Origin: an uncultured Curvibacter sp.
Lineage (GTDB): Bacteria > Pseudomonadota > Gammaproteobacteria > Burkholderiales > Burkholderiaceae_C
Direction of reading: 5' to 3'
DNA length: 58,068 bases
Assembly (NCBI GenBank): GCA_903828535.1
Contig: CAIKMN010000002.1
Location: 1 to 58,068 of the forward strand
The notes under the pieces were generated by a model, which had not been told where the DNA came from, did no database searches, and saw only the letters and a program-made list of their open reading frames with translations. A program made the translations under genes and the position numbers. Numbering within the stretch: the stretch's first letter is position 1; every line of letters starts with the position of its first letter. Below, in pieces: positions 18,045-29,920 of the stretch.

Positions 18045-18893
18045 ATGAACCTTCAAGCCCCCCCAACCCATTCAGCCCCAGCACTGCCCGTTTTGGCCTT
18101 CATCGGCGGGGGCAATATGGCGAGCGCCATTTTGGGCGGACTGCGCCAACAAGGTGTGGCGGCTGAACAACTCTTGGTCGTAGAACCGTTTGAGCCAGCC
18201 CGCGTCGCCTTGGCTCAGCAACTGGGCATTCAATCGGTGGCCGCGCCAGGCCCCTTTTTAAGCAGAGCCGCCTTGGTGGTTTGGGCGGTGAAGCCGCAAA
18301 ATTTTCGCGAAGCCACCCCGGCTGTCAAAGACCACACCACTCAAGCCCTGCACCTGAGCGTGGCCGCGGGCATTCGCTCTGACAGTCTGGCGGATTGGTT
18401 GGGCACCGAGCGCGTGGTGCGCTGCATGCCCAACACCCCCGCCTTGGTCGGGCGAGGCATGACGGGGCTGTTCGCCCGGCCCGCCGTACAAGCGGCCGAC
18501 AAAGCCCTGGTCAACCAAGTTTTGCAGGCCACGGGGCAATTGATGTGGGTGGATCAAGAGCCCTTGCTCGACGCCGTCACCGCCCTTTCTGGCTCTGGCC
18601 CCGCTTATGTTTATTACTTCATCGAAGCCATGACGGCAGCGGGGGTGGGCATGGGCCTGAGCGCAGACCAAGCGAAAACCTTGGCCGTTGGTACCTTTGC
18701 CGGAGCGGCCCAATTGGCGGGCTCGTCCACCGAATCGCCCGAGGTGTTGCGCCAACGCGTCACGTCAAAAGGTGGCACGACCTTTGCGGCGCTCTCGTCC
18801 ATGGAAGAAAATCAAATCAAGGCCCACTTCATGGCTGCCCTCGAAAAGGCCCGCGCCCGTGCGGTCGAATTGGGCGATGAATTCGGCGCTTGA
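18045..18893 (+). CDS. proC: Pyrroline-5-carboxylate reductase
   Basis: A 282-residue enzyme for the last step of proline synthesis, reducing 1-pyrroline-5-carboxylate with NAD(P)H. The Rossmann motif is FIGGGNMASAILGG near residue 18; VRCMPNTPALVGRG and the dimer-domain signature GSGPAYVYYFIEAM with TSKGGTT follow. I use the ATG at 18045 because earlier codons read back into glpK without family similarity. It follows glpK by 62 bases, and its stop codon touches the stop of the opposing ubiA. Confidence 0.95.
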   Translation: MNLQAPPTHSAPALPVLAFIGGGNMASAILGGLRQQGVAAEQLLVVEPFEPARVALAQQLGIQSVAAPGPFLSRAALVVWAVKPQNFREATPAVKDHTTQALHLSVAAGIRSDSLADWLGTERVVRCMPNTPALVGRGMTGLFARPAVQAADKALVNQVLQATGQLMWVDQEPLLDAVTALSGSGPAYVYYFIEAMTAAGVGMGLSADQAKTLAVGTFAGAAQLAGSSTESPEVLRQRVTSKGGTTFAALSSMEENQIKAHFMAALEKARARAVELGDEFGA

Positions 18894-19781
18894 TTAAATC
18901 AGATCGGGGGCGCCATAACCCAGCGCCGTGGCGGCGAACAAAGCAAAGCCCAACCAATGGTTGGCGGTAAATGCCTTGAAACAACCTTCTCGTTGGCGCT
19001 GGCGAATCAAGCCAAAATGCCAGCAAACTTGAGCCGCCGCCAGGAACAAGCCCATGGCCAAGGCCCATTTTGGCAAATAAGGCGTCATGAGCTCCCCCCA
19101 CAATGCCAAACTCAAACCATAAAAAGCCATGACCGCCGCCACGTCAAAGCGGCCCAGTGTGATGGCCGAGGTGCGCATGCCAATCTTCAAATCATCATCT
19201 CGGTCGACCATGGCGTACTCGGTGTCGTAGGCCAGCACCCAAAAGCCATTCGCCACAACCAAGCCCAACACCAAGCCCGCCTGATCAAGCGGCACCCCGC
19301 CTGATCCGGTCGTCACGGCGCTGAACGCCATCGGAATCCCCATGCTGAAAGCCAGCCCCAAAACAGCCTGCGGCATGGCCACATAGCGTTTGGCAAAGGG
19401 ATAAAGCAAAGTCACCACCAAAGCCGCCAATGACCACAGCACGGTGTTCAAGTTGGTGCTCAGCACCAAACCAAACGCCACCAGCGCCAACAGCGCGCCC
19501 AAAGCCAAGGCTTCGCGGGGGGAGACTGCGCCGCTGGTCACAGGCCGTTGCGCGGTGCGTTTAACGTGGCGGTCAAAGTCTTGGTCGGCCACATCATTCA
19601 CACAGCAACCAGCACTGCGCATCAAAAAAGTACCCAGCGTAAAAACGACCACCAAATGCCAACCTGGAAAGCCTTGCGCCGCGACCCAGAGCGCGCTCAA
19701 AGTCGGCCACAACAAGAGCAGCCACCCTGCTGGACGGTTCCACCGGATCAAACTCAAATACAAAGACAAGCGTTCTGACAT
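18894..19781 (-). CDS. ubiA: 4-hydroxybenzoate octaprenyltransferase
   Basis: A 295-residue membrane prenyltransferase that joins the polyprenyl chain to 4-hydroxybenzoate in ubiquinone synthesis. Both Asp-rich motifs are present: [14 protein letters not shown] in the first half and [13 protein letters not shown] in the second, binding the Mg-diphosphate. About eight hydrophobic helices can be traced. It lies 37 bases after oxyR on the same strand and ends directly against proC with no intergenic base. Confidence 0.96.
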   Translation of the reverse strand: MSERLSLYLSLIRWNRPAGWLLLLWPTLSALWVAAQGFPGWHLVVVFTLGTFLMRSAGCCVNDVADQDFDRHVKRTAQRPVTSGAVSPREALALGALLALVAFGLVLSTNLNTVLWSLAALVVTLLYPFAKRYVAMPQAVLGLAFSMGIPMAFSAVTTGSGGVPLDQAGLVLGLVVANGFWVLAYDTEYAMVDRDDDLKIGMRTSAITLGRFDVAAVMAFYGLSLALWGELMTPYLPKWALAMGLFLAAAQVCWHFGLIRQRQREGCFKAFTANHWLGFALFAATALGYGAPDLI

Positions 19782-19818
19782 GGGATCAATGGGGCCTCAA
19801 TTTCGGCTCAATTCAGAC

Positions 19819-20754
19819 TCAATTCACGCGCAGCACATGCGGCAAGGGGCAGGCCATGATGGCGTTGCGCAAGGCTGCAATGGCCTCGTAACGGGTGAAA
19901 CTGCGCCGCCAAACCAAGACCACTCGGCGCATGGGGGGCTCACCGGCAAAGGGCACATAAACCAAAGGCAACGACGCCCCCCCCGTTTGCGGTTGGAACG
20001 GTATGCTCAAGCTCGGCACCAAGGTCACGCCCATCCCGGCGGCGACCATGTGTTTGATGGTTTCCAAAGAGGAGCCTTCAAAGTTTTTTCGAATGCCCTC
20101 AGGGTTACTGGAGAAGCGCGCAAACTCGGGGCAGACTTCCAACACATGGTCGCGAAAGCAATGACCCGAACCCAGGAGCAACAAATTTTCATGTTTTAAA
20201 TCGTCTGCCGTGACCGACTCCTTTTTCGCCAAGGGATGCTGCGGTGGCGCAGCCAACCAAAAAGGCTCGTCGTAAAGCGCCGCCACAGCCAAGTTCGTGT
20301 CCGGAAAAGGCTCTGCCAGAATGGCACAGTCGATTTCACCCGCACGCAATTGTTCGAGCAATTTGACAGTGAAGTTTTCTTGCAGCATCAAGGGCATTTG
20401 CGGGTTCCGCTGCATCACTTGCTTGACCAATTCGGGCAGCAAATAAGGGCCAATCGTATAGATAACCCCCAATCGCACCGCCCCTGCCAGCGGGTCTTTG
20501 CCACGCTTGGCAATTTCTTTGATTGCCGCGGCTTGCTCCAAAACGCTCTGCGCTTGGCGCACGATTTCATCGCCTAGAGGCGTCAACCCGACTTCATTGG
20601 CACTGCGTTCAAACAGTTTGACCTCGAGTTCTTCTTCCAGCTTTTTGATGGCCACCGACAACGTGGGTTGCGACACCAGACAGGCATCGGCAGCACGGCC
20701 AAAATGCCTTTCGCGGGCCACCGCAACGATGTATTTGAGTTCGGTCAGGGTCAT
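19819..20754 (-). CDS. oxyR: Hydrogen-peroxide-sensing regulator OxyR
   Basis: A 311-residue LysR-family regulator. The N-terminal winged helix-turn-helix (MTLTELKYIVAVARERHFGR, SQPTLSVAIKKLEEEL) binds DNA. The effector domain carries GSGHCFRDHVLEVCPEF with Cys199 and Cys208, the same numbering as the E. coli redox pair that forms the activating disulfide. It should therefore sense peroxide directly and control catalase and peroxiredoxin genes elsewhere. It lies between recG and ubiA on one strand, a common arrangement in betaproteobacteria. Confidence 0.95.
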   Translation of the reverse strand: MTLTELKYIVAVARERHFGRAADACLVSQPTLSVAIKKLEEELEVKLFERSANEVGLTPLGDEIVRQAQSVLEQAAAIKEIAKRGKDPLAGAVRLGVIYTIGPYLLPELVKQVMQRNPQMPLMLQENFTVKLLEQLRAGEIDCAILAEPFPDTNLAVAALYDEPFWLAAPPQHPLAKKESVTADDLKHENLLLLGSGHCFRDHVLEVCPEFARFSSNPEGIRKNFEGSSLETIKHMVAAGMGVTLVPSLSIPFQPQTGGASLPLVYVPFAGEPPMRRVVLVWRRSFTRYEAIAALRNAIMACPLPHVLRVN

Positions 20755-20790
20755 GAATTTTTCACGTTTTCACGCTTTGGACTTTGGAAT

Positions 20791-20827
20791 GAAGGCTTTA
20801 GCTAAGCTTTCATTTAGCTAAGCCTTC
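20791..20827. repeat. Long inverted repeat straddling the recG stop codon
   Basis: GAAGGCTTTAGCTAA and TTAGCTAAGCCTTC pair with one bulged base around an eight-base spacer. The structure covers the last codons of recG and the gap before oxyR. There is no clear T run on the minus strand, so it is more likely an mRNA-stabilising or processing hairpin, or a regulator site, than a full terminator. Confidence 0.6.
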
Positions 20828-22968
20828 AAATACGCTGATTTTCCACCCAACCAGCGCGCCACGTGTTGCATGACCAAATCGGGCGTTGTGTCCAACATCT
20901 GGGGCGCTGCCCATTGCGCCCAATCGAGCAAGGCGGCATCTTCGGCCAGATCGGCAAAACGCAGCATTTGCGCGCCCGATTGACGCGCCCCCAAAAATTC
21001 GCCGGGGCCGCGAATGTCCAAGTCGCGGCGGGCAATTTCAAAACCATCGTGGGTCTCGGCCATCGCCTTGAGGCGCTCGCGTGCCGTCTCTCCCAAGCGT
21101 CCACTGTCACCGGTGGCATACAAAAGGACACAGGCCGAGGCCGCCGCGCCGCGACCCACTCGGCCCCGCAGCTGGTGCAACTGGCTCAAACCAAAGCGCT
21201 CAGCATGCTCGATCACCATCAGCGAGGCATTGGGCACATCCACGCCGACTTCGATCACCGTGGTGCTGACCAGCACCCCCATGGCGCCCGAGGTGAAGGC
21301 GGCCATGACTTCTTTTTTGTCCGCGCTCGGCATGCGCGAATGCAACAAACCAATGGAGACGCCCGGCAAGGCCTCGCTCAAATCGGAATGGGTTTGGGTG
21401 GCGTTGCTCAAGTCAAGCGCCTCGCTTTCCTCAATCAGCGGACAGACCCAATAGACTTGTCGACCTTGGGCCAACTGTTCGGCCATGCGCTCAATGACTT
21501 GGTCTCGGCGGCTGTCAGAAATCACCTTGGTCACGATGGGCGTTCGACCCGGCGGCAATTCATCGAGCGTCGACACATCCAAATCGGCAAAATAACTCAT
21601 CGCCAAGGTGCGCGGTATGGGGGTCGCCGTCATCATCAGAAGATGCGGTTCGCGGCCTGTGCCGTCCATCAACTTGGCTCGCAAGGCGAGGCGTTGCGCC
21701 ACGCCAAAGCGGTGTTGCTCATCAATCAAAGCCAGGCCTAAATTTTTGAACTTCACCTGCTCTTGAATCACGGCATGGGTCCCAATCACCAAGGCCGCCT
21801 CGCCGGATTCAATCAAGGCCAAAGCGGCGCTGCGCTCTTTCTTCTTTTGCGCCCCCGCCAACCAAGCCACTTGATGACCTCGCGGCGCCAACAAAGGAGA
21901 GAGCCAGCCGACCAATTTGCTGAAGTGCTGCTCTGCCAGTATTTCTGTGGGGGCCATCAAAGCGCATTGCCAACCCGCGTCGATGCAGATGGCCGCAGCC
22001 AAAGCAGCGACCACGGTTTTGCCCGAGCCCACATCGCCTTGCAACAGGCGGTGCATGGGCACGCCTCGGGCCAGGTCTTTGGCAATTTCTTCACTGACTC
22101 GGCGTTGTGCAGCGGTCAAACTGAAGGGCAAGACGGCCAGCAATTGTTCAACCAAGGAAAGTGGCGCAACAAGGTTGTTTATTGAAGCTGCGGACTTCAA
22201 AACAGGCGCTTTCAGCAAGGCCCGCTCGCGTTTGGCCTGCAGCTGAGAGAGTTGTTGCGCCAACAACTCTTCGGCCTTCAAGCGCTGCCAAGCGGGGTGG
22301 CTACGGTCCTCCAATGTGGCCATCGCCACATCGGGGCTGGGGTGATGCAAAAAATGCAAGGCAGGCGCAAGCGGCCAGCAATCGGGCAACGGGTCCAGCA
22401 AAGCCGCTGGCAGGGTTTCATTCAGTGCGCCGCGTTGTTCGGCACGAGACAAACCCGTTTGCACCGCCCGTCTTAAGTAAGCTTGCGGCAAAGCCGAGGT
22501 CGTGGGATACACGGGGGTCAAGGCTTGGGGCAATTCGCCCCCGGCCAGGCGGAAAGTGGGATGCATCATTTGGCGCCCCCAAAAACCACCTTTGATTTCG
22601 CCCCGGATGCGCAAGCGCGCGCCCGCCGACAAGGTCTTTTGATGGGAGGGGTAAAAACTAAAAAACCGCAACTCGCACTCACCGGTCGCGTCCTCAACGA
22701 CGACCAAGAGTTGGCGACGCGGTCGCATCACCACCTCGCTCTTGACCACAGTGGCTTCAATTTGAACCACCTCGCCATCGCGGGCCGAGCGGATGGCCAC
22801 GATGCGGGTTTCGTCTTCATAGCGCAGCGGCAAGTGCAGCGCCAAATCAATGTCGCGCGTCAACCCCAACTGGCGCAAGGCCTTCTGAGGCGGCGTCAAC
22901 TTGGGGGCTGGGTTGGGCAATAACGGGGAGGTCGATTGGGACTCAGCGGGCACGGTGGAAGCGGGCAT
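20818..22968 (-). CDS. recG: ATP-dependent DNA helicase RecG
   Basis: A 716-residue helicase that reverses stalled replication forks and processes recombination intermediates. An OB-fold wedge domain lies near the N-terminus, followed by superfamily 2 motifs: Walker A LLQGDVGSGKT, APTEILAEQH, DEQHRFG (a DExH-box variant), MTATPIPRTLA, and the C-terminal LRGRVGRG. The frame could begin at a TTG 39 bases upstream, but the ATG at 22968 gives a length closer to the family. It is transcribed divergently from queA and leads the recG-oxyR-ubiA group. Confidence 0.96.
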   Translation of the reverse strand: MPASTVPAESQSTSPLLPNPAPKLTPPQKALRQLGLTRDIDLALHLPLRYEDETRIVAIRSARDGEVVQIEATVVKSEVVMRPRRQLLVVVEDATGECELRFFSFYPSHQKTLSAGARLRIRGEIKGGFWGRQMMHPTFRLAGGELPQALTPVYPTTSALPQAYLRRAVQTGLSRAEQRGALNETLPAALLDPLPDCWPLAPALHFLHHPSPDVAMATLEDRSHPAWQRLKAEELLAQQLSQLQAKRERALLKAPVLKSAASINNLVAPLSLVEQLLAVLPFSLTAAQRRVSEEIAKDLARGVPMHRLLQGDVGSGKTVVAALAAAICIDAGWQCALMAPTEILAEQHFSKLVGWLSPLLAPRGHQVAWLAGAQKKKERSAALALIESGEAALVIGTHAVIQEQVKFKNLGLALIDEQHRFGVAQRLALRAKLMDGTGREPHLLMMTATPIPRTLAMSYFADLDVSTLDELPPGRTPIVTKVISDSRRDQVIERMAEQLAQGRQVYWVCPLIEESEALDLSNATQTHSDLSEALPGVSIGLLHSRMPSADKKEVMAAFTSGAMGVLVSTTVIEVGVDVPNASLMVIEHAERFGLSQLHQLRGRVGRGAAASACVLLYATGDSGRLGETARERLKAMAETHDGFEIARRDLDIRGPGEFLGARQSGAQMLRFADLAEDAALLDWAQWAAPQMLDTTPDLVMQHVARWLGGKSAYLKA

Positions 22969-23161
22969 GGCGTCATTTTTACCCAGATGAAGGCCATGCA
23001 GACGCAAGTCATGAGCGCGATAGGACCCTCGCCAGGCCCGGTCTTAGCTCTTAGAGGCGCCAAACCGGGTGCCGTTGTGCAGCCCCGTAAAATCCCGTTT
23101 GTCTTTCGATTCCTTTCCAACCTTATTTTCCTTGGTACGGGCTTGTCCAGCCCTCAAGTTC

Positions 23162-26714
<3,553 letters not shown>

Positions 26715-26718
<4 letters not shown>

Positions 26719-27962
26719 GAAACACCCCGTTCAGGCGAAGCGAAAACCGTGAGCACGCCGGTGTAGCCATACAAAGAATGGCCTGCAATTTCGCCGCCCG
26801 CAAAAAAGCCCACCAAGGGCACATCGCCCAAGGCATGGCGAACGATTTGCAGCTCCGCACTGTCACCGCCAAAATGAGGGCCGCCGCGGCCTGAGCAGCT
26901 CACATAAACGGCGCCCCAGAGTGTTCGGTCGGGTTCGAGCTCTTCTCGAATTTCAGCGCAGATTCGCATCAAGTCGGCCCGGGCTGCATCGCGGTGGCGT
27001 TGGCAAAAGGTCAAGGTCATGCCTTCTTCGACCCAATGCGCCACGGCAACGCCGCGCCGTGCGGGGTCCAGCCCAATGATGTGGCGCACCAATACATCAT
27101 CGCCGAGTTGCCCTGTTCGCAAAACCCGCTTGACTTGCAAATCAGTGGCATCGCGTTCGACCGGTTCGGTCAAGCCCACCAGCGTCGAGCGCACCACGGA
27201 CAAGGCCTCTTGCACCTCCGAGGTGGGGCCGGCTGGATCGGTAAAAGTGACCTTGAGTTTCAGGTCTCGCAGCAGCACATCCAGCGCCGGCTCGTCGTCC
27301 AAAGTCAACACCAAATTGCCGTCAGCCGATGTAATTTGGTGCCTGGTCGAAACAGGTTGGCAGCCTTGTGTCACCCGGGAAACCAAGCCCACTTCTTCAT
27401 GAAACGCCACCCCGCTCAAACCGCCTTCAAAGGCCCCTCGAGCAGCGCCTTGGCCTTTCAAAGTGCTGTCAGAGGCGATGGCAAATTGAATCGGAACGGT
27501 GCGACTGGCGGCCACGCCACCAAACAAATAACCCGCTGAGGTACGCTCAGCCAATTCGATCAGCAACTCAGACAATTCCGGCGTGTGACCATCGGCGTGA
27601 ACCAAGGCGGTGTACGGCTCAAAGCCCAAACCCAACGGCGCGACACCTGAAAAAACCCGGAAGTGATGGGCTGGCAAATCGCAGAGCATCACCGCCAAGC
27701 CGGGCTCATCAAAATACTCCGCGTTACTGGCGGCCACTCCCACCCCGACCGTTCCGCTCCAGTCAGTGACTTCGGGCAGTTCTGAGGTCCACCAATCGAG
27801 CAGGGCTTGTGCTTGAGGGGCGTAGTGGTCGGTGATGTAGAGCAAGCCCAAAGCAGGCACACCTTCCCGCTGGGCCAATTGGGCCCGCAATTGAGCCAGC
27901 ACCAAGGCAGAGGCCATTTGCCACTGCGGATGCGTCGCGTGCCCTGAGGGGAAAGTGCTCAT
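26715..27962 (-). CDS. FIST N/C-domain signal-transduction protein
   Basis: A 415-residue soluble protein. The N-terminal half resembles the FIST_N domain (GVGVAASNAEYFDEPGLAVM, GYLFGGVAASR) and the C-terminal half the FIST_C domain (YVSCSGRGG, VGFFAGGEIAG, YGYTGVLTVF). FIST domains are proposed small-molecule, possibly amino-acid, sensors; in other proteins they accompany kinases or chemoreceptors, but here the sensor stands alone. It is coupled by a four-base overlap to the transporter downstream and lies ten bases after phaM, so the three may share a message. Confidence 0.85.
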
Positions 27963-27972
27963 AAGAAAGTGC

Positions 27973-28707
27973 TTATAACGAAGGGGACGTTTTGCCCAGC
28001 TTTTTCGCGGGCGCTTTAACGACTTTTGCTTTAACCGCGTTTGGAGATGCAGCCGCAGGCTGGGCGGCAGTCCCCTTGGTCGATGGGCGGGTCGTTTTTG
28101 ACTTCAAAGTGCCTGCTTTAGGGGTGTCTGGTTTAGAGGTCCTTGTTTTAGAGGCAGTCGTTTTGGCCGCATCAGGGGGCGCTGTTTTCAGGGGCACCTC
28201 TTTCAGCACATGGGACGCAATTTGTTGGAATTGCTGAGTGACGGCACCCCACCAAGCCAAGGGGTCGACGGCGGCCTTGGGGGCTTCTGGGGCTTCTGGG
28301 GCTTCTGGGGCTTTAGAGGTTTCAGGGGTTTCAGGGGCTACAGGTTCAGGAGATACCTCAGGCGCTTCGGTTTTTGGGGTGGGTTTCACTTGGAAGGCAG
28401 AGGCCAAATCGCCCATGCTGACGTTCATGGCGTTCAAGGTACTGAGCGTCATTTTTTGCACTTCCAGTGCTTGGATGGTGGCACTTAATGCGCGTGAGTT
28501 TTGCTCCAACCAAAACTGAACGGCCTTTAATTCTTCGATCCGCTTTTGGATGTCTTCGACATTCAGGGTGGGGGCAACCCATCCAGCGGCCCCAGTGGAG
28601 GGGCTGGCATTTTTGCCGGCCGCTTGGGTCAGGTTTTGTAAAAAGTCAAATCCTGGGACCAGCTTTCCAAAATCAAAAGCCGAGGACTGATTGGCCGAGT
28701 TGCTCAT
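27973..28707 (-). CDS. phaM: PhaM-type polyhydroxyalkanoate granule regulator
   Basis: A 244-residue protein. Its N-terminal third carries FDFLQNLT, WVAPTLNVEDIQKRIEELK, then AVQFWLEQNSRAL, TIQALEVQKMTL and LNAMNVSMGDL, the pattern of PhaM, which binds PHB granules and nucleoid DNA and activates the PHA synthase PhaC. The C-terminal half is disordered and rich in Ala, Pro, Thr and Lys, ending with an AKKL-type basic stretch like the histone-like tail of PhaM. A 9-base repeat encodes an EAP run near the middle. No phaC, phaA, phaB or phasin gene is nearby. The presence of PhaM suggests that the host stores PHB. Confidence 0.85.
   Translation of the reverse strand: MSNSANQSSAFDFGKLVPGFDFLQNLTQAAGKNASPSTGAAGWVAPTLNVEDIQKRIEELKAVQFWLEQNSRALSATIQALEVQKMTLSTLNAMNVSMGDLASAFQVKPTPKTEAPEVSPEPVAPETPETSKAPEAPEAPEAPKAAVDPLAWWGAVTQQFQQIASHVLKEVPLKTAPPDAAKTTASKTRTSKPDTPKAGTLKSKTTRPSTKGTAAQPAAASPNAVKAKVVKAPAKKLGKTSPSL
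28281..28316. repeat. Nine-base tandem repeat inside phaM
   Basis: GGGCTTCTG is repeated three times and followed by a diverged fourth copy, in frame, coding for repeated Glu-Ala-Pro on the minus strand. A second pair of nine-base repeats (TTTCAGGGG) follows directly. The segment is a disordered linker that probably varies in length between strains. Confidence 0.85.
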
Positions 28708-28828
28708 AAAACCTCCTGTGCAGAGAAGACATTCAGAGAATACAGCATGAAAACAGTCAAATCAGCGACGCAAAGTGTCCGATCAGACCCCTATGATTGA
28801 AGATCCATTCATTCCATCAGGAGACATC

Positions 28829-29482
28829 ATGCTGAAACTCTGTGGCTTCTCGGCCAGCAACTATTACAACAAAGTCAAAATCGCCTTGCTGGAAAAAGGG
28901 CTGCCCTTTGAAGAAGTGCTGGCATGGGTCGGCCAAACAGACATGAAGGCCACACCATTGGGCAAGGTGCCCTACCTGGTCACGGAACACGGCACTTTGT
29001 GTGAGTCCGAGGTCATCATGAATTACATCGAAGATGCCTTCCCCGAACACCCCTTGCTGCCCAGCGACGCTTTTGGCAAAGCCAAAGTGCGCGAACTGGA
29101 CACCTTCCTCGAATTGCACTTGGAGTTGGTGGCGCGTCAACTCTATCCTCAGGCGTTCTTTGGCGGGAATGTCAGCGATGGCACCCTTGAAAAGGCCGAA
29201 GCCCAACTGACCAAAAACATCGCCGCTTTTGCCCAATTGGCCCATTTCGACGCCCCTTACCTAGCGGGTGAAAAGATGACCCTTGCCGACTGTGCGGCTT
29301 ATGTGCATTTGCCCTTGATCAGCAGCGCGACCAAACTGGTCTATGGCCGCGACTTTTTGGCCGATTTTCCTGTTCGCGACTATTTGAAGCGTTTGGGCGA
29401 AAAGCCTTATATGACGAAAGTCAATGACGACCGCAAAGCCAATGCGGCTTTGATGATGCAAATGCGATCTGGCGCAAAATAA
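28829..29482 (+). CDS. Glutathione S-transferase family protein
   Basis: A 217-residue cytosolic protein with the thioredoxin-like N-terminal domain (MLKLCGFSASNYYNKVKIAL, cis-Pro in GKVPYLV, glutathione-binding ESEVIMNYIED) and an all-helical C-terminal domain. The ATG at 28829 has AGGAG at the right distance; longer frames upstream are unlikely. The Ser-Tyr-rich loop at residues 7-11 is the likely catalytic site. It starts a five-gene set (GST, MAPEG, ATPase, acyl-CoA dehydrogenase, thiolase), and the next gene begins 23 bases later. Confidence 0.9.
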   Translation: MLKLCGFSASNYYNKVKIALLEKGLPFEEVLAWVGQTDMKATPLGKVPYLVTEHGTLCESEVIMNYIEDAFPEHPLLPSDAFGKAKVRELDTFLELHLELVARQLYPQAFFGGNVSDGTLEKAEAQLTKNIAAFAQLAHFDAPYLAGEKMTLADCAAYVHLPLISSATKLVYGRDFLADFPVRDYLKRLGEKPYMTKVNDDRKANAALMMQMRSGAK

Positions 29483-29505
29483 GACTTCTTTTTTGATTGC
29501 CTGCC

Positions 29506-29916
29506 ATGACACCTGCCACTTTTACCTTGGCTTATGCCTGCGTTCTTATTGCCGCTTTGTTGCCGATCGTTTGCGCGGGGATTGCCAAATCGGGCCAACA
29601 CAAAGTGCCTCGGCAACAAGGGGGCTACGACAACCATGAGCCCCGTGCTTGGATTGCACAACAGGGCAGCTGGCGAGCCCGGGCCAACGCCGCTCAAGAA
29701 AACAGCTTTGAGGGCTTGGCCTTCTTCATCGGCGGTGTCGTGATCGCCCACCAGTTGGGCGCAGCTCAAAACGTGGTGGATGCCCTGGCGGTGGCCTACA
29801 TCGTTTGTCGCATCGCTTACATCGCCTGCTACCTGAAAAACTTAGCCTCCCTGCGCAGTTTGGTTTGGGTGCTTGGGTTGGCTTGCAATATTGCGTTGTT
29901 GTTCGCAGGACGCTGA
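29506..29916 (+). CDS. MAPEG family membrane protein
   Basis: A 136-residue protein with four hydrophobic helices and the conserved features of the MAPEG superfamily, including RANAAQENSFEGLAFF, in which the Asn-Glu and Arg residues bind glutathione in characterised members. The exact reaction is unknown; relatives handle glutathione-linked lipid or xenobiotic chemistry. The start ATG at 29506 is preferred over a TTG nine bases earlier. It follows GST closely and precedes the ATPase by four bases. Confidence 0.85.
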   Translation: MTPATFTLAYACVLIAALLPIVCAGIAKSGQHKVPRQQGGYDNHEPRAWIAQQGSWRARANAAQENSFEGLAFFIGGVVIAHQLGAAQNVVDALAVAYIVCRIAYIACYLKNLASLRSLVWVLGLACNIALLFAGR

Positions 29917-29920
29917 CACC

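Noticed and set aside
22969-23007. TTG start for recG, and similar TTG starts upstream of tgt, the MAPEG gene and rplK
   Set aside because: Each has an ATG downstream that fits the family N-terminus better; rplK also has a perfect ribosome-binding site there.
28281-28316. Short tandem repeats considered as a CRISPR array
   Set aside because: The units are nine bases long, contiguous and in frame within phaM; there are no spacers. The 18-base repeats at 43341-43376 fail for the same reason.
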